This document shows, piece by piece, positions 1 to 6,092 of a stretch of 14,665 nt of DNA. Location: NCBI GenBank assembly GCA_964615565.1, contig CAZTPC010000021.1, positions 1-14,665 of the forward strand. Direction: 5' to 3'. The stretch comes from CAZTPC01 sp964615565. GTDB taxonomy: Bacteria; Patescibacteriota; Saccharimonadia; Saccharimonadales; AWTP1-31. Each line of letters starts with the position of its first letter. The first letter of the stretch is position 1. The notes beneath the pieces are model-generated. The model was not told where the DNA came from, searched no databases, and saw only the letters and a program-made list of their open reading frames with translations. A program made the translations under genes and the position numbers.

Positions 1-179
1 TTAAGAGGAGCTGTTCCGGGGTTAGTTGTGCCAGGTTGAATTGTAACGTTCTGGTGCCCGCCGTTCGCTTGGTCGTCGACGCCATTATGATAGTGTTCCT
101 TTTCAAGGAACTGATTGAGGATATCGCCCCAGACGCCATCGTCACCGTTAACCGAGGGAAGTCGTTGCGGTGTGGGCAT
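1..179 (-). CDS. Phage tail-fibre-like protein, N-terminal part (runs off the window)
   Basis: Reading the minus strand from an ATG at 179 to the window edge gives 59 uninterrupted residues beginning MPTPQRLPSVNGDDGVWG and continuing with DILNQFLEKEHYHNG. A short opening of the form PSVNGDDGxWGxILNxFLxxEHxxxG is, from my recollection of the family, typical of tail-fibre or appendage-like proteins in phages and in Saccharibacteria chromosomes. The rest of the visible part is Gly/Thr/Pro-rich linker. The start lies 3 bases after the stop of the 51-residue Tat-signal-like gene, with AGGA just upstream, so the two are probably co-transcribed from the promoter near 403-408. There is no signal peptide. 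The C-terminal domains are outside the window, so the function cannot be stated. The gene itself is fairly certain; the family call is moderate. Confidence 0.6.
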   Translation of the reverse strand, partial: MPTPQRLPSVNGDDGVWGDILNQFLEKEHYHNGVDDQANGGHQNVTIQPGTTNPGTAPL

Positions 180-182
180 TTC

Positions 183-338
183 CTAGACGCCGTACTTTCC
201 GCCGCCAAATCCAGTGCGTTCTTTCAGGGCCGGCGCAGCTTTGTGGTGGCTCTTTAGTATCGTTGAGATCACGTTGCCAACACCGAGCATCGAAAGAAAC
301 ATAATACCCATATATCGCAAGAACTCCTTGCGACTCAT
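183..338 (-). CDS. 51-residue Tat-signal-like membrane peptide
   Basis: The product begins MSRKEFLRYMG and has one hydrophobic stretch (about residues 9-28), followed by a short basic and then Gly-rich tail ending KYGV. SRKEFLR fits the twin-arginine consensus S/T-R-R-x-F-L-K except that the second Arg is Lys. The open frame extends upstream to 455, but an extended -10 at 403-411 lies inside that extension, and a GGAG sits 6 bases before the ATG at 338, so 338 is the preferred start. It lies divergent to tatA and tatC and is followed 3 bases later by a tail-fibre-like gene. It could be a Tat substrate, a Tat-type N-terminal membrane anchor, or simply a small membrane protein whose N-terminus looks Tat-like. 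There is no clear signal peptidase site after the hydrophobic segment. A shortened copy of its first part appears at 6054-6092. Confidence 0.65.
   Translation of the reverse strand: MSRKEFLRYMGIMFLSMLGVGNVISTILKSHHKAAPALKERTGFGGGKYGV
275..297. repeat. 23-base inverted repeat partner of 6065-6087
   Basis: This stretch, inside the 51-residue gene, is the reverse complement of 6065-6087 with two mismatches. The arms lie about 5.8 kb apart and bracket tatA, tatC and the tail-protein operon. The shared reading frame (LSMLGVG) points to common descent, not chance. Confidence 0.5.
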
Positions 339-402
339 CGGTGTCTCCATTAGCTTTCGAAGCTGATTATTGGCTGCCACTTTTCCCCTCGTGATTGCCC
401 CA

Positions 403-428
403 ATTATACCACGCTTACGCTTTGTCAA
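403..428 (-). promoter_or_regulatory. Promoter for the 51-residue Tat-like gene
   Basis: The minus strand carries TGG-TATAAT at 411-403, an extended -10 matching the consensus exactly. A TTGACA lies at 428-423, but only 14 bases separate it from the -10, so the extended -10 probably does most of the work. Predicted transcription starts near 396, giving a leader of about 58 bases before the ATG at 338. This contrasts with the leaderless genes elsewhere in the window. Confidence 0.6.
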
Positions 429-454
429 CAGAGGAGGCCAAGTATGCTTCAACA

Positions 455-463
455 TGGTATAAT
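455..463 (+). promoter_or_regulatory. Extended -10 promoter for tatA
   Basis: TGG-TATAAT at 455-463 is a perfect extended -10; no convincing -35 is seen 16-18 bases upstream. Predicted start near 470 gives a leader of about 27 bases that includes the tatA Shine-Dalgarno sequence. The same nine bases occur on the opposite strand at 411-403, so the two promoters are divergent and about 50 bases apart. Confidence 0.6.
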
Positions 464-496
464 TTGGTTATCGCATAAAGAGATAAGAGGGAACAC

Positions 497-670
497 ATGG
501 AAATCTTTGGACTTGGCCTGCCGGAATTACTACTGATCGCACTAGTGCTACTACTGTTATTCGGTGCAAAAAAGTTGCCAGAACTCGGTCGTAGTCTCGG
601 TGGTTTTAGCCGAGAGGTCAAAAAAGGCATGGAAGGCGACGAAAAGCCTACCAAAAAAGACGAAAAATAA
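497..670 (+). CDS. tatA: TatA, twin-arginine translocase subunit
   Basis: This 57-residue protein has the TatA layout: a short N-terminus (MEIFGLG), one membrane helix (about residues 8-22), the hinge FGAKKLPELGRSLG (residues 22-35) and an amphipathic, then charged, C-terminus ending in a Lys/Glu/Asp-rich tail. FG-x-KKLPELG is the family hallmark. TatA oligomerises around TatC to move folded proteins across the cytoplasmic membrane. The ATG at 497 is preceded by GAGG at 487-490 with 6 bases spacing. tatC follows after 100 bases, and no tatB is seen, which suggests a two-component TatAC system of the Gram-positive type in which TatA is bifunctional. At 57 residues it is at the short end for the family, but the conserved core is complete. 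Confidence 0.92.
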   Translation: MEIFGLGLPELLLIALVLLLLFGAKKLPELGRSLGGFSREVKKGMEGDEKPTKKDEK

Positions 671-694
671 GTCGCTTTTTAAATCCTAAAACGC

Positions 695-724
695 TTGTGC
701 TCACCCCTAGGTCGGAGCTATACT
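695..724 (+). promoter_or_regulatory. Candidate promoter for tatC
   Basis: TTGTGC at 695-700 and TATACT at 719-724 are separated by 18 bases, predicting a start near 731 and a leader of about 40 bases. No Shine-Dalgarno sequence precedes the tatC ATG; the leader is A-rich. An alternative is a -10 TAAAAT at 761-766, only 4 bases before the ATG, which would make tatC nearly leaderless. tatC may also be read through from tatA. Confidence 0.4.
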
Positions 725-770
725 GATACTTGACCTGAATAAATAGAAATAAAAATACTTTAAAATCAAA

Positions 771-1676
771 ATGAAAACGTTCGCAGAGCATCTTAATGAG
801 TTAAAAATTCGTGCAGCCATTTGTTTGGCTGTTGTTGGCGTTGGAAGCCTGTTAGGATTTCTGATTCACAAACCTGTCGAACAGATATTACAGCGACCGC
901 TGAATCAAACCTTGTACTACAGTAACCCTGCCGGGGGGCTAAGCTTTGTGATGCAAATTGCCCTGGGCGTAGGTGTGCTTTTGGCACTGCCAGTACTGCT
1001 ACACCAAATTATTCAGTTCACTCGGCCGGCCGTTAAACCAGTTAGCACTCGCAACGTTGTTATCTTAATCACTTGTTCACTAGTTCTGACAGCACTTGGT
1101 GTAGCGTATGCGTATACTATTAGCCTACCCGCTGCACTGCACTTTTTGGTGACGTTCAATAGCGACAACGTTAAAGCGCTAATCAGTGTGAACGACTATG
1201 TGAAGTTCTTATTCGCTTACATACTGGGTACGGTCGTCGCATTTCAGTTGCCATTGGCATTATTCTTTGCAAACAAAATTCGACGCTTCCCGCCGGGTGC
1301 GATATTAAATATGCAACGCCCAGCTATTGTCGGCGCGATTATCTTTGCAGGCGTAGTAACCCCTACGGTTGACCCGATCAACCAAATGCTCGTCGCACTG
1401 CCAATTATCGCTTTATTCCAGATTGGGGCATTCGCGGTCTGGGTACATAACAGCGTCAACAAACCATTACCAAAGTTTGAGATCAACGTGGTTAAGAACG
1501 CTATACCGATTGTTATCCCGCTTGAAGATGTTGCAATGTCTACTGCGCGTGGGCTTGATCATGCAATAGGTCCAACTGCCGTGCCAGTTCGGCAAGTACG
1601 TGAAGTTATCGAGGTGCAATCAAGGCCTGTTGCGCCGCGGCGCATGGGTGTCGACGTTTTTGTACCTGCTCACTAG
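771..1676 (+). CDS. tatC: TatC, twin-arginine translocase receptor subunit
   Basis: TatC is the polytopic membrane protein that recognises Tat signal peptides. The 301-residue product opens with HLNELKIR (residues 7-14, the HLxELRxR motif) and has about six hydrophobic segments up to residue 226. It keeps the conserved Pro (P43), Phe (F83, equivalent to E. coli F94) and Asp (D201, equivalent to D211 in the TPxxDPxNQ region). By hand alignment, E. coli R17 is K12, E103 is S92, E170 is Q159 and E227 is Q217, so several acidic or basic positions of the signal-binding face are changed while E15 is kept (E10). After the last membrane segment comes a soluble tail of about 75 residues rich in Val, Ile, Pro and Arg with no recognised domain, longer than usual for TatC. 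The gene follows tatA. Confidence 0.9.
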   Translation: MKTFAEHLNELKIRAAICLAVVGVGSLLGFLIHKPVEQILQRPLNQTLYYSNPAGGLSFVMQIALGVGVLLALPVLLHQIIQFTRPAVKPVSTRNVVILITCSLVLTALGVAYAYTISLPAALHFLVTFNSDNVKALISVNDYVKFLFAYILGTVVAFQLPLALFFANKIRRFPPGAILNMQRPAIVGAIIFAGVVTPTVDPINQMLVALPIIALFQIGAFAVWVHNSVNKPLPKFEINVVKNAIPIVIPLEDVAMSTARGLDHAIGPTAVPVRQVREVIEVQSRPVAPRRMGVDVFVPAH

Positions 1677-1713
1677 ATCCTCTTTAGCATAAGCGCTCAC
1701 TGCTCGGATCGTA

Positions 1714-1719
1714 TATAAT
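1714..1719 (+). promoter_or_regulatory. -10 box of the tail-protein operon, near-leaderless
   Basis: A perfect TATAAT at 1714-1719 lies 11 bases before the ATG at 1731, so the predicted start falls about 4-5 bases before the start codon. No Shine-Dalgarno sequence and no clear -35 are visible. This matches the leaderless style of other genes in the window. Confidence 0.5.
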
Positions 1720-1730
1720 ACCTTGTAAGT

Positions 1731-2171
1731 ATGAGTTACAATCCGCAGAACCCTAATGGCCAAGCGAGCATGGCCAACTCGGCGCCTGTTGTTATCGCTT
1801 CTGATCAAACGGCCGTACCTACTACCGGTGCTCCAGACACATCGGCGCTATATGCTGGTTCAACGGCTGTTACGCCAAAGTTTGCAGCAATCACTGCATC
1901 AGCATCTGGCGCTACGGTTGTTGTGGCATCGGTTGCTTCTAAGAAGATTCGAGTCATAAGTTATGTGGTAGTCGCTAATGCTGCAGTGAATATAAAGTTC
2001 CAAAGTAATGCAAGCGACAAAACAGGGCTACTGTACTTGGCAGCTAACGGCGGTGTATCGGGTGCTTACGCTCCAACTGGTCACTTCGAAACTGTCAGTG
2101 GTGAAGCGCTCAACATCAACTTATCCGCTGCTGTGGCGGTTGGTGGACACGTAACCTACGTTGAGGTCTAA
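1731..2171 (+). CDS. Phage-type virion structural protein, 146 residues
   Basis: The product begins MSYNPQNPNGQASMANSAPV, continues VIASDQTAVP, and has a compact beta-rich C-terminal half with IRVISYVVVAN, VNIKFQSNAS, LLYLAANGGV and LNINLSAAVAVGGHVTYVEV. From memory, NGQATMANSxPVVIASNQTAVPV and the closing VGGHxTYV are characteristic of small structural proteins encoded next to tail fibres in many phage genomes. No signal peptide or membrane segment is present. The TAA is followed after 3 bases by the GTG of the large tail-fibre-like gene, so the two form an operon. It may assemble with, or cap, the large protein; that role is inferred from position only. No head, tape-measure or baseplate genes accompany it. 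Confidence 0.65.
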   Translation: MSYNPQNPNGQASMANSAPVVIASDQTAVPTTGAPDTSALYAGSTAVTPKFAAITASASGATVVVASVASKKIRVISYVVVANAAVNIKFQSNASDKTGLLYLAANGGVSGAYAPTGHFETVSGEALNINLSAAVAVGGHVTYVEV

Positions 2172-2177
2172 CACGTG
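2163..2177 (+). promoter_or_regulatory. Shine-Dalgarno and GTG start of the 1305-residue gene
   Basis: GAGGT at 2163-2167 lies 7 bases before the GTG at 2175. The site is embedded in the last codons of the upstream gene (…VEV-stop). It supports GTG as the true start and shows that the downstream gene of the operon uses a ribosome binding site although its first gene appears leaderless. Confidence 0.65.
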
Positions 2178-5100
2178 GCAAATAGATATTGGGTTGGTGG
2201 TACGAGTACATGGGATGCTACCGCCGGGACTAAATGGGCGTTAACGTCTGGCGGTGCAGGTGGGCAAGCCGTACCAACAAGTGCTGATGATGTCTTTTTT
2301 ACTGCCGCATCAGGTACAGTTACAGTAACTATTAGTGTTGCAGCAAACGCCCGAAACGTCGATTTCACAGGATATACAGGGACACTTATAAGTAACGCTG
2401 GGCTAAATATCTACGGCGGTCTCACACTCTCTTCGTCGATGACGCTAACCGTTAATGGTGTGTTTTGGAGTTTTTTAGCCACAACAGATAATGGTGGAGT
2501 TGGATGGCCAATAACAACAAACGGTAAAGTATTTAACTCCGGGCCAGCTAACGCCTATGCCTTTAGCGGCGTGGGTGGAAGGTGGACATTTCAGGACAAT
2601 ATTAACTTTGGGTCAAATGGTACCCTAACACTGACTGCAGGGACTCTTGATACAAACAGTAAAGCTGTCACGGCAGGAAATTTAACGAGTTCTGGGTCGG
2701 GCATAAAATCTTTGATATTGGGATCGAGTGCGATCAACTTAGTTTTATCGAATACTCCAATAAACATGGCAGGAACCAATCAAACACTGATTGCCGGGAC
2801 ATCGACAATTAATGTTACGCCGACGGCAAATGCAGGCAACTGGGGTACATCCGTTGGTTTTGTTTGGAATGATGTAATTATGCAAAATACCGGCGCAGCG
2901 ATTGTAGGTACATTGAGGTGCGCTAACTTTACCCGTACCGGAACGGCCGTAAAGACTGATTCGCTTATAGTTGCGGGAAACGTGATTTGTAGTGGAACTT
3001 TTAATTGCACTGGAAATTCCGTGATAAACAGGCTAGGAGTTGCTACCTCGTTGGCAGGCAATCAATACGTAGTTCTTGCCGCATCACACACGGTTACGAA
3101 CGCTGATCTTATGGATATAGTTTTTGAAACACATACCCTAGGTACCGTTATTACATCGGATTCATTTAACCGAGCGAATAGCTCATTGGGTGGCAGTACG
3201 ACGGATGCAGCTAACGGTGGAACTGGCATGGTTTGGAGCGCCCCTTCTTCTGGCACATGGAATATTGCTTCTAATCTGGTACAAACTAATCTTGGCTCTT
3301 CCCCAATCGCAACCATCACTGTTGATGCAGGGACCAGGAATGTATGCGTAGAGGCAAAGGTCTCTGGTCTTGGAGCGAGTGGAAACTCGTCATGGCAAAT
3401 TATTGCTGCATGGGTAGATGCAAGTACATTTATTACCGTCAGGATTAATCAGTCGGGCGGTTTGAGTTGCGGTTACGTGCTATCCGGCGTTTATGTCAAC
3501 CTTAGTACGATTACCGGCGTTACTGTCCTGGTAAATGATGTGATCAGTTTTGAACTTTTAGGCCAGATAATAATAATTCGGCGTAATGGGGCAATTGTTA
3601 GTGTTCTTAATTTGAGCCCCGCGGTTAGCGATATTATGGTGGGGACTAGAGTGGGCCTTGGCGGAACCAACAATGGCGGCCCAATTAACCAATTTGATGA
3701 CTTCAAAGTTTCTAGTATTTCTCCTGCAGCTGCTTTAGCGGGGTGTGGTGATGCGCTCGGAAATGTTAATGCTACTTTCCCAGCAGGAGTAGATCGCTAC
3801 GCAGTAGCAGCTGGCAACTGGTCATCAACTTCGATGTGGTCTGCTTCAAGTGGAGGGCCCTCGGGGGCAAGTGTACCACTGCCGCAGGATAATGTTTTTT
3901 TTAACGCAAGCTCCGGTGTTGGAAATTATAGTGCGGATATGCCAAGGCTTGGCGCAGACATGGTATTTACGGGGTTTACTCGAACATTTACAATTCCAAA
4001 CTCTGTATCATTTTATGGCACACTCACACTTTCAAGTAGCATGACGTTAACAGTCACGGGCGTGACGCAGATTAATATGAGAGGAAGATCAGCGCATACC
4101 ATCACGACAGCTGGTAAAACATGGACGGATAACGGTTACGGCACTCAGATAATAGCACCCGGTGGCTCGTACAGTTTGCAGGACAACTGGTTGGGCACTA
4201 GCTTCTACTTGTCTGTCTTAGCAGGTACGTTTACTACTAACAATTATGATATTAGTGGATCAGCCTTCCAGTCTTCAGGGTCGGCTGTGCGGACGGTTAA
4301 CTTTGGGTCAACAACAATTACTTTAACTTACACGACTTTCTGGTCCGTATCTGGGGCGGGATACACAATTAATGCTACCAATTCAACAATTGTAGTTAAC
4401 CCGAACAACAATGGTTTTAGGACTTTTGGTGGCGGTAATGTTGCGTACGGCACATTACGCCACACTGTGGCGACATCTATGCACCAACTAAATATTAGTG
4501 GGAACAACTATTTTGACACTCTCCAAATTGGCCCACAGAGGAGCGTTCTTTTTACGAGTGGTTCTATAAACACCGTAAAGAACTGGATCGCAAGTGGCGT
4601 GAACAATGGATATCAAGCTTTTGGATTCGGCCAGAGTGGTACTACGGCTGGCGTGTATGTTGCCGATGCTCCAGTGCTTCGAGTATCAGGCGATATTTCA
4701 ATTGTTGCAAAGTTAACGATGCCTTCCTGGTCCACGGGCGCATATGGCACCGTTGTGGCCAAGAATAACGTTGCGCTTACCGCAGGGTATGTATTTCGAA
4801 TCGGTATTACGGGTAACCTAAACGTATTTGTGGGTAATGCTCAAGCAACTAGTAGTGTATCTGTAACAACGGTATTTGCAGCAGGTTCAACTGGCTGGGT
4901 AAGGTTCTCATGGTCTGATAGTGCAAACCTTGTGACGTTCTACACATCCCCGGATGGAGTAACCTGGACTCAGTTAGGTACTACTCAAACACTTTCTTCT
5001 GTCGGTATACCGACTTCAACCGACACATTATTTGTCGGCCAGCGGAATACAAACGATCCACTTGTAGGGAACGTACATCGTTTAGTGATTTACTCTGATA

Positions 5101-6092
5101 CATCGCTTACAACAAAAGTACTTGACGTAGATTTTAGTACTAAGCCATTTGGTGCAAATACTTTTACAGAAAATTCTACGAATGCTTTGACGGTTAATAT
5201 CACCGATCCTCTATGTCGTGCTGGTGACGGTCGCGTTCTAGTTTCCAGTCTAACTGCAGCGTCACCTGCCTATTTGGAGCTAAATGAATCAGTAGATACG
5301 CTAGATTATCAGACTGTTCAAGATATCTTTAGCTCTATACCGTTTAAGTATTATGCAGGTGCAAACTCAATCGATATTTCAGGTAACAGTAATGTCATCT
5401 TCACGGCTCCTGTTGCTCAACCGTATTTAGTCAGGCAATATCAGAGTCAGACTACCACAACTGGCTTTTCTGCTTCGGCAACTTTTCCCTTTGCTCAGTC
5501 TGCTTCCGCAGGCAATAAGCTTATAGCAGTTTTAATGTCGACGGGTAACACTGGAACAATGACAGGGCCGGCAGGGTATACATTGATTGATCAGTCCAAC
5601 GGCACAAGTGGTGTCGCTCAGATTTTAGTATGGGAGAAGACTGCCGTAGGTGGCGAAAGGGGAACGAGTCTCAGCTGGACTAGTAATGCAAACTTTATCT
5701 TCCACCTTTTTGAGCTAGACGGATATGTTGGTACGCCAATTGTTGACGTAAAAGATAAGAATAACAGCGTTTCCACAGCCGTTAGTACATTATCTACAGG
5801 TTCTGGCGTAACCAATAGCTCCACAGACGCTTTTGCAATGGGATTCTGGGGAGTAGGTACAAATACTATGGGCGCTACAACTTCCGTACCATCTGGCTAT
5901 CAAGAAGCACGACTGTCCAACACAAACTTGTACGGCAAAGTAGCAGTAAAGCCCTTGTCTGCAATTGGGTTGCAGTCGGCTACCTTAAGCTGGACGACTG
6001 CACGTGTCGCGTCAGCCCAGCTGATTATCTTTAAGAGCGGAGCAATAATTGTAATGAGCCGAAATCTATCGATGCTTGGTGTTGGCAGTTAA
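2175..6092 (+). CDS. Giant tail-fibre-like multi-domain protein, 1305 residues
   Basis: The start MANRYWVGGTSTWDATAG matches the RYWVGGxGTWDxTNTxxWS opening, which I recall from phage tail and appendage proteins. Layout: module 1 (residues 4-300, stacked short beta repeats); a LamG or concanavalin-like sandwich (about 318-515, from SDSFNRANSSLGG to FDDFKVSSIS); module 2 (about 541-805), a second copy of module 1 starting DRYAVAAGNWSSTSMW; a second LamG-like domain (about 815-1020, with LFVGQRNTNDPLVGNVHRLV); and a C-terminal sandwich (about 1082-1288, with GPAGYTLIDQ). It lacks a signal peptide and membrane anchor. It shares an operon with the 146-residue structural protein. It is probably an adhesive fibre for glycan or surface binding; whether in a phage, in a domesticated particle or on the cell is unknown. 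The last residues (MSRNLSMLGVGS) look foreign. Its TAA overlaps the stop of the opposing gene by four bases. Confidence 0.75.
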   Translation: MANRYWVGGTSTWDATAGTKWALTSGGAGGQAVPTSADDVFFTAASGTVTVTISVAANARNVDFTGYTGTLISNAGLNIYGGLTLSSSMTLTVNGVFWSFLATTDNGGVGWPITTNGKVFNSGPANAYAFSGVGGRWTFQDNINFGSNGTLTLTAGTLDTNSKAVTAGNLTSSGSGIKSLILGSSAINLVLSNTPINMAGTNQTLIAGTSTINVTPTANAGNWGTSVGFVWNDVIMQNTGAAIVGTLRCANFTRTGTAVKTDSLIVAGNVICSGTFNCTGNSVINRLGVATSLAGNQYVVLAASHTVTNADLMDIVFETHTLGTVITSDSFNRANSSLGGSTTDAANGGTGMVWSAPSSGTWNIASNLVQTNLGSSPIATITVDAGTRNVCVEAKVSGLGASGNSSWQIIAAWVDASTFITVRINQSGGLSCGYVLSGVYVNLSTITGVTVLVNDVISFELLGQIIIIRRNGAIVSVLNLSPAVSDIMVGTRVGLGGTNNGGPINQFDDFKVSSISPAAALAGCGDALGNVNATFPAGVDRYAVAAGNWSSTSMWSASSGGPSGASVPLPQDNVFFNASSGVGNYSADMPRLGADMVFTGFTRTFTIPNSVSFYGTLTLSSSMTLTVTGVTQINMRGRSAHTITTAGKTWTDNGYGTQIIAPGGSYSLQDNWLGTSFYLSVLAGTFTTNNYDISGSAFQSSGSAVRTVNFGSTTITLTYTTFWSVSGAGYTINATNSTIVVNPNNNGFRTFGGGNVAYGTLRHTVATSMHQLNISGNNYFDTLQIGPQRSVLFTSGSINTVKNWIASGVNNGYQAFGFGQSGTTAGVYVADAPVLRVSGDISIVAKLTMPSWSTGAYGTVVAKNNVALTAGYVFRIGITGNLNVFVGNAQATSSVSVTTVFAAGSTGWVRFSWSDSANLVTFYTSPDGVTWTQLGTTQTLSSVGIPTSTDTLFVGQRNTNDPLVGNVHRLVIYSDTSLTTKVLDVDFSTKPFGANTFTENSTNALTVNITDPLCRAGDGRVLVSSLTAASPAYLELNESVDTLDYQTVQDIFSSIPFKYYAGANSIDISGNSNVIFTAPVAQPYLVRQYQSQTTTTGFSASATFPFAQSASAGNKLIAVLMSTGNTGTMTGPAGYTLIDQSNGTSGVAQILVWEKTAVGGERGTSLSWTSNANFIFHLFELDGYVGTPIVDVKDKNNSVSTAVSTLSTGSGVTNSSTDAFAMGFWGVGTNTMGATTSVPSGYQEARLSNTNLYGKVAVKPLSAIGLQSATLSWTTARVASAQLIIFKSGAIIVMSRNLSMLGVGS
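6054..6092 (+). other. Short remnant-like copy of the 51-residue Tat-like gene at the end of the giant gene
   Basis: The final codons of the giant gene read MSRNLSMLGVGS. The 51-residue protein at 338-183 starts MSRKEFL and contains LSMLGVGN. At the DNA level 6065-6087 matches the minus strand of 297-275 at 21 of 23 bases. It looks as if the first part of a Tat-like gene, with about 13 internal codons missing, is fused in frame to the giant gene. Confidence 0.45.

Noticed and set aside
36..257. Plus-strand open frame of 73 residues
   Set aside because: It lies antisense to the tail-fibre-like start and the 51-residue gene, both of which have better start signals; its product shows no family features.
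339..455. Upstream extension of the 51-residue gene to an ATG at 455
   Set aside because: The extension contains the extended -10 at 411-403 and lacks a ribosome binding site; GGAG before 338 supports the shorter form.
636..680. Possible terminator after tatA (GCGAC and GTCGC arms followed by five T)
   Set aside because: The loop is about 30 bases and the stem only 5 bp, too weak to call.
1674..1682. TAGATCCTC shared with 11726-11734, both directly after stop codons and before leaderless promoters
   Set aside because: Nine bases only, with no extension of the match; likely coincidence.
2591..3706. Several minus-strand frames of 60-95 residues inside the giant gene
   Set aside because: They mirror the low-complexity Thr/Ser/Gly/Val codon pattern of the plus-strand gene and have no start signals or family features.
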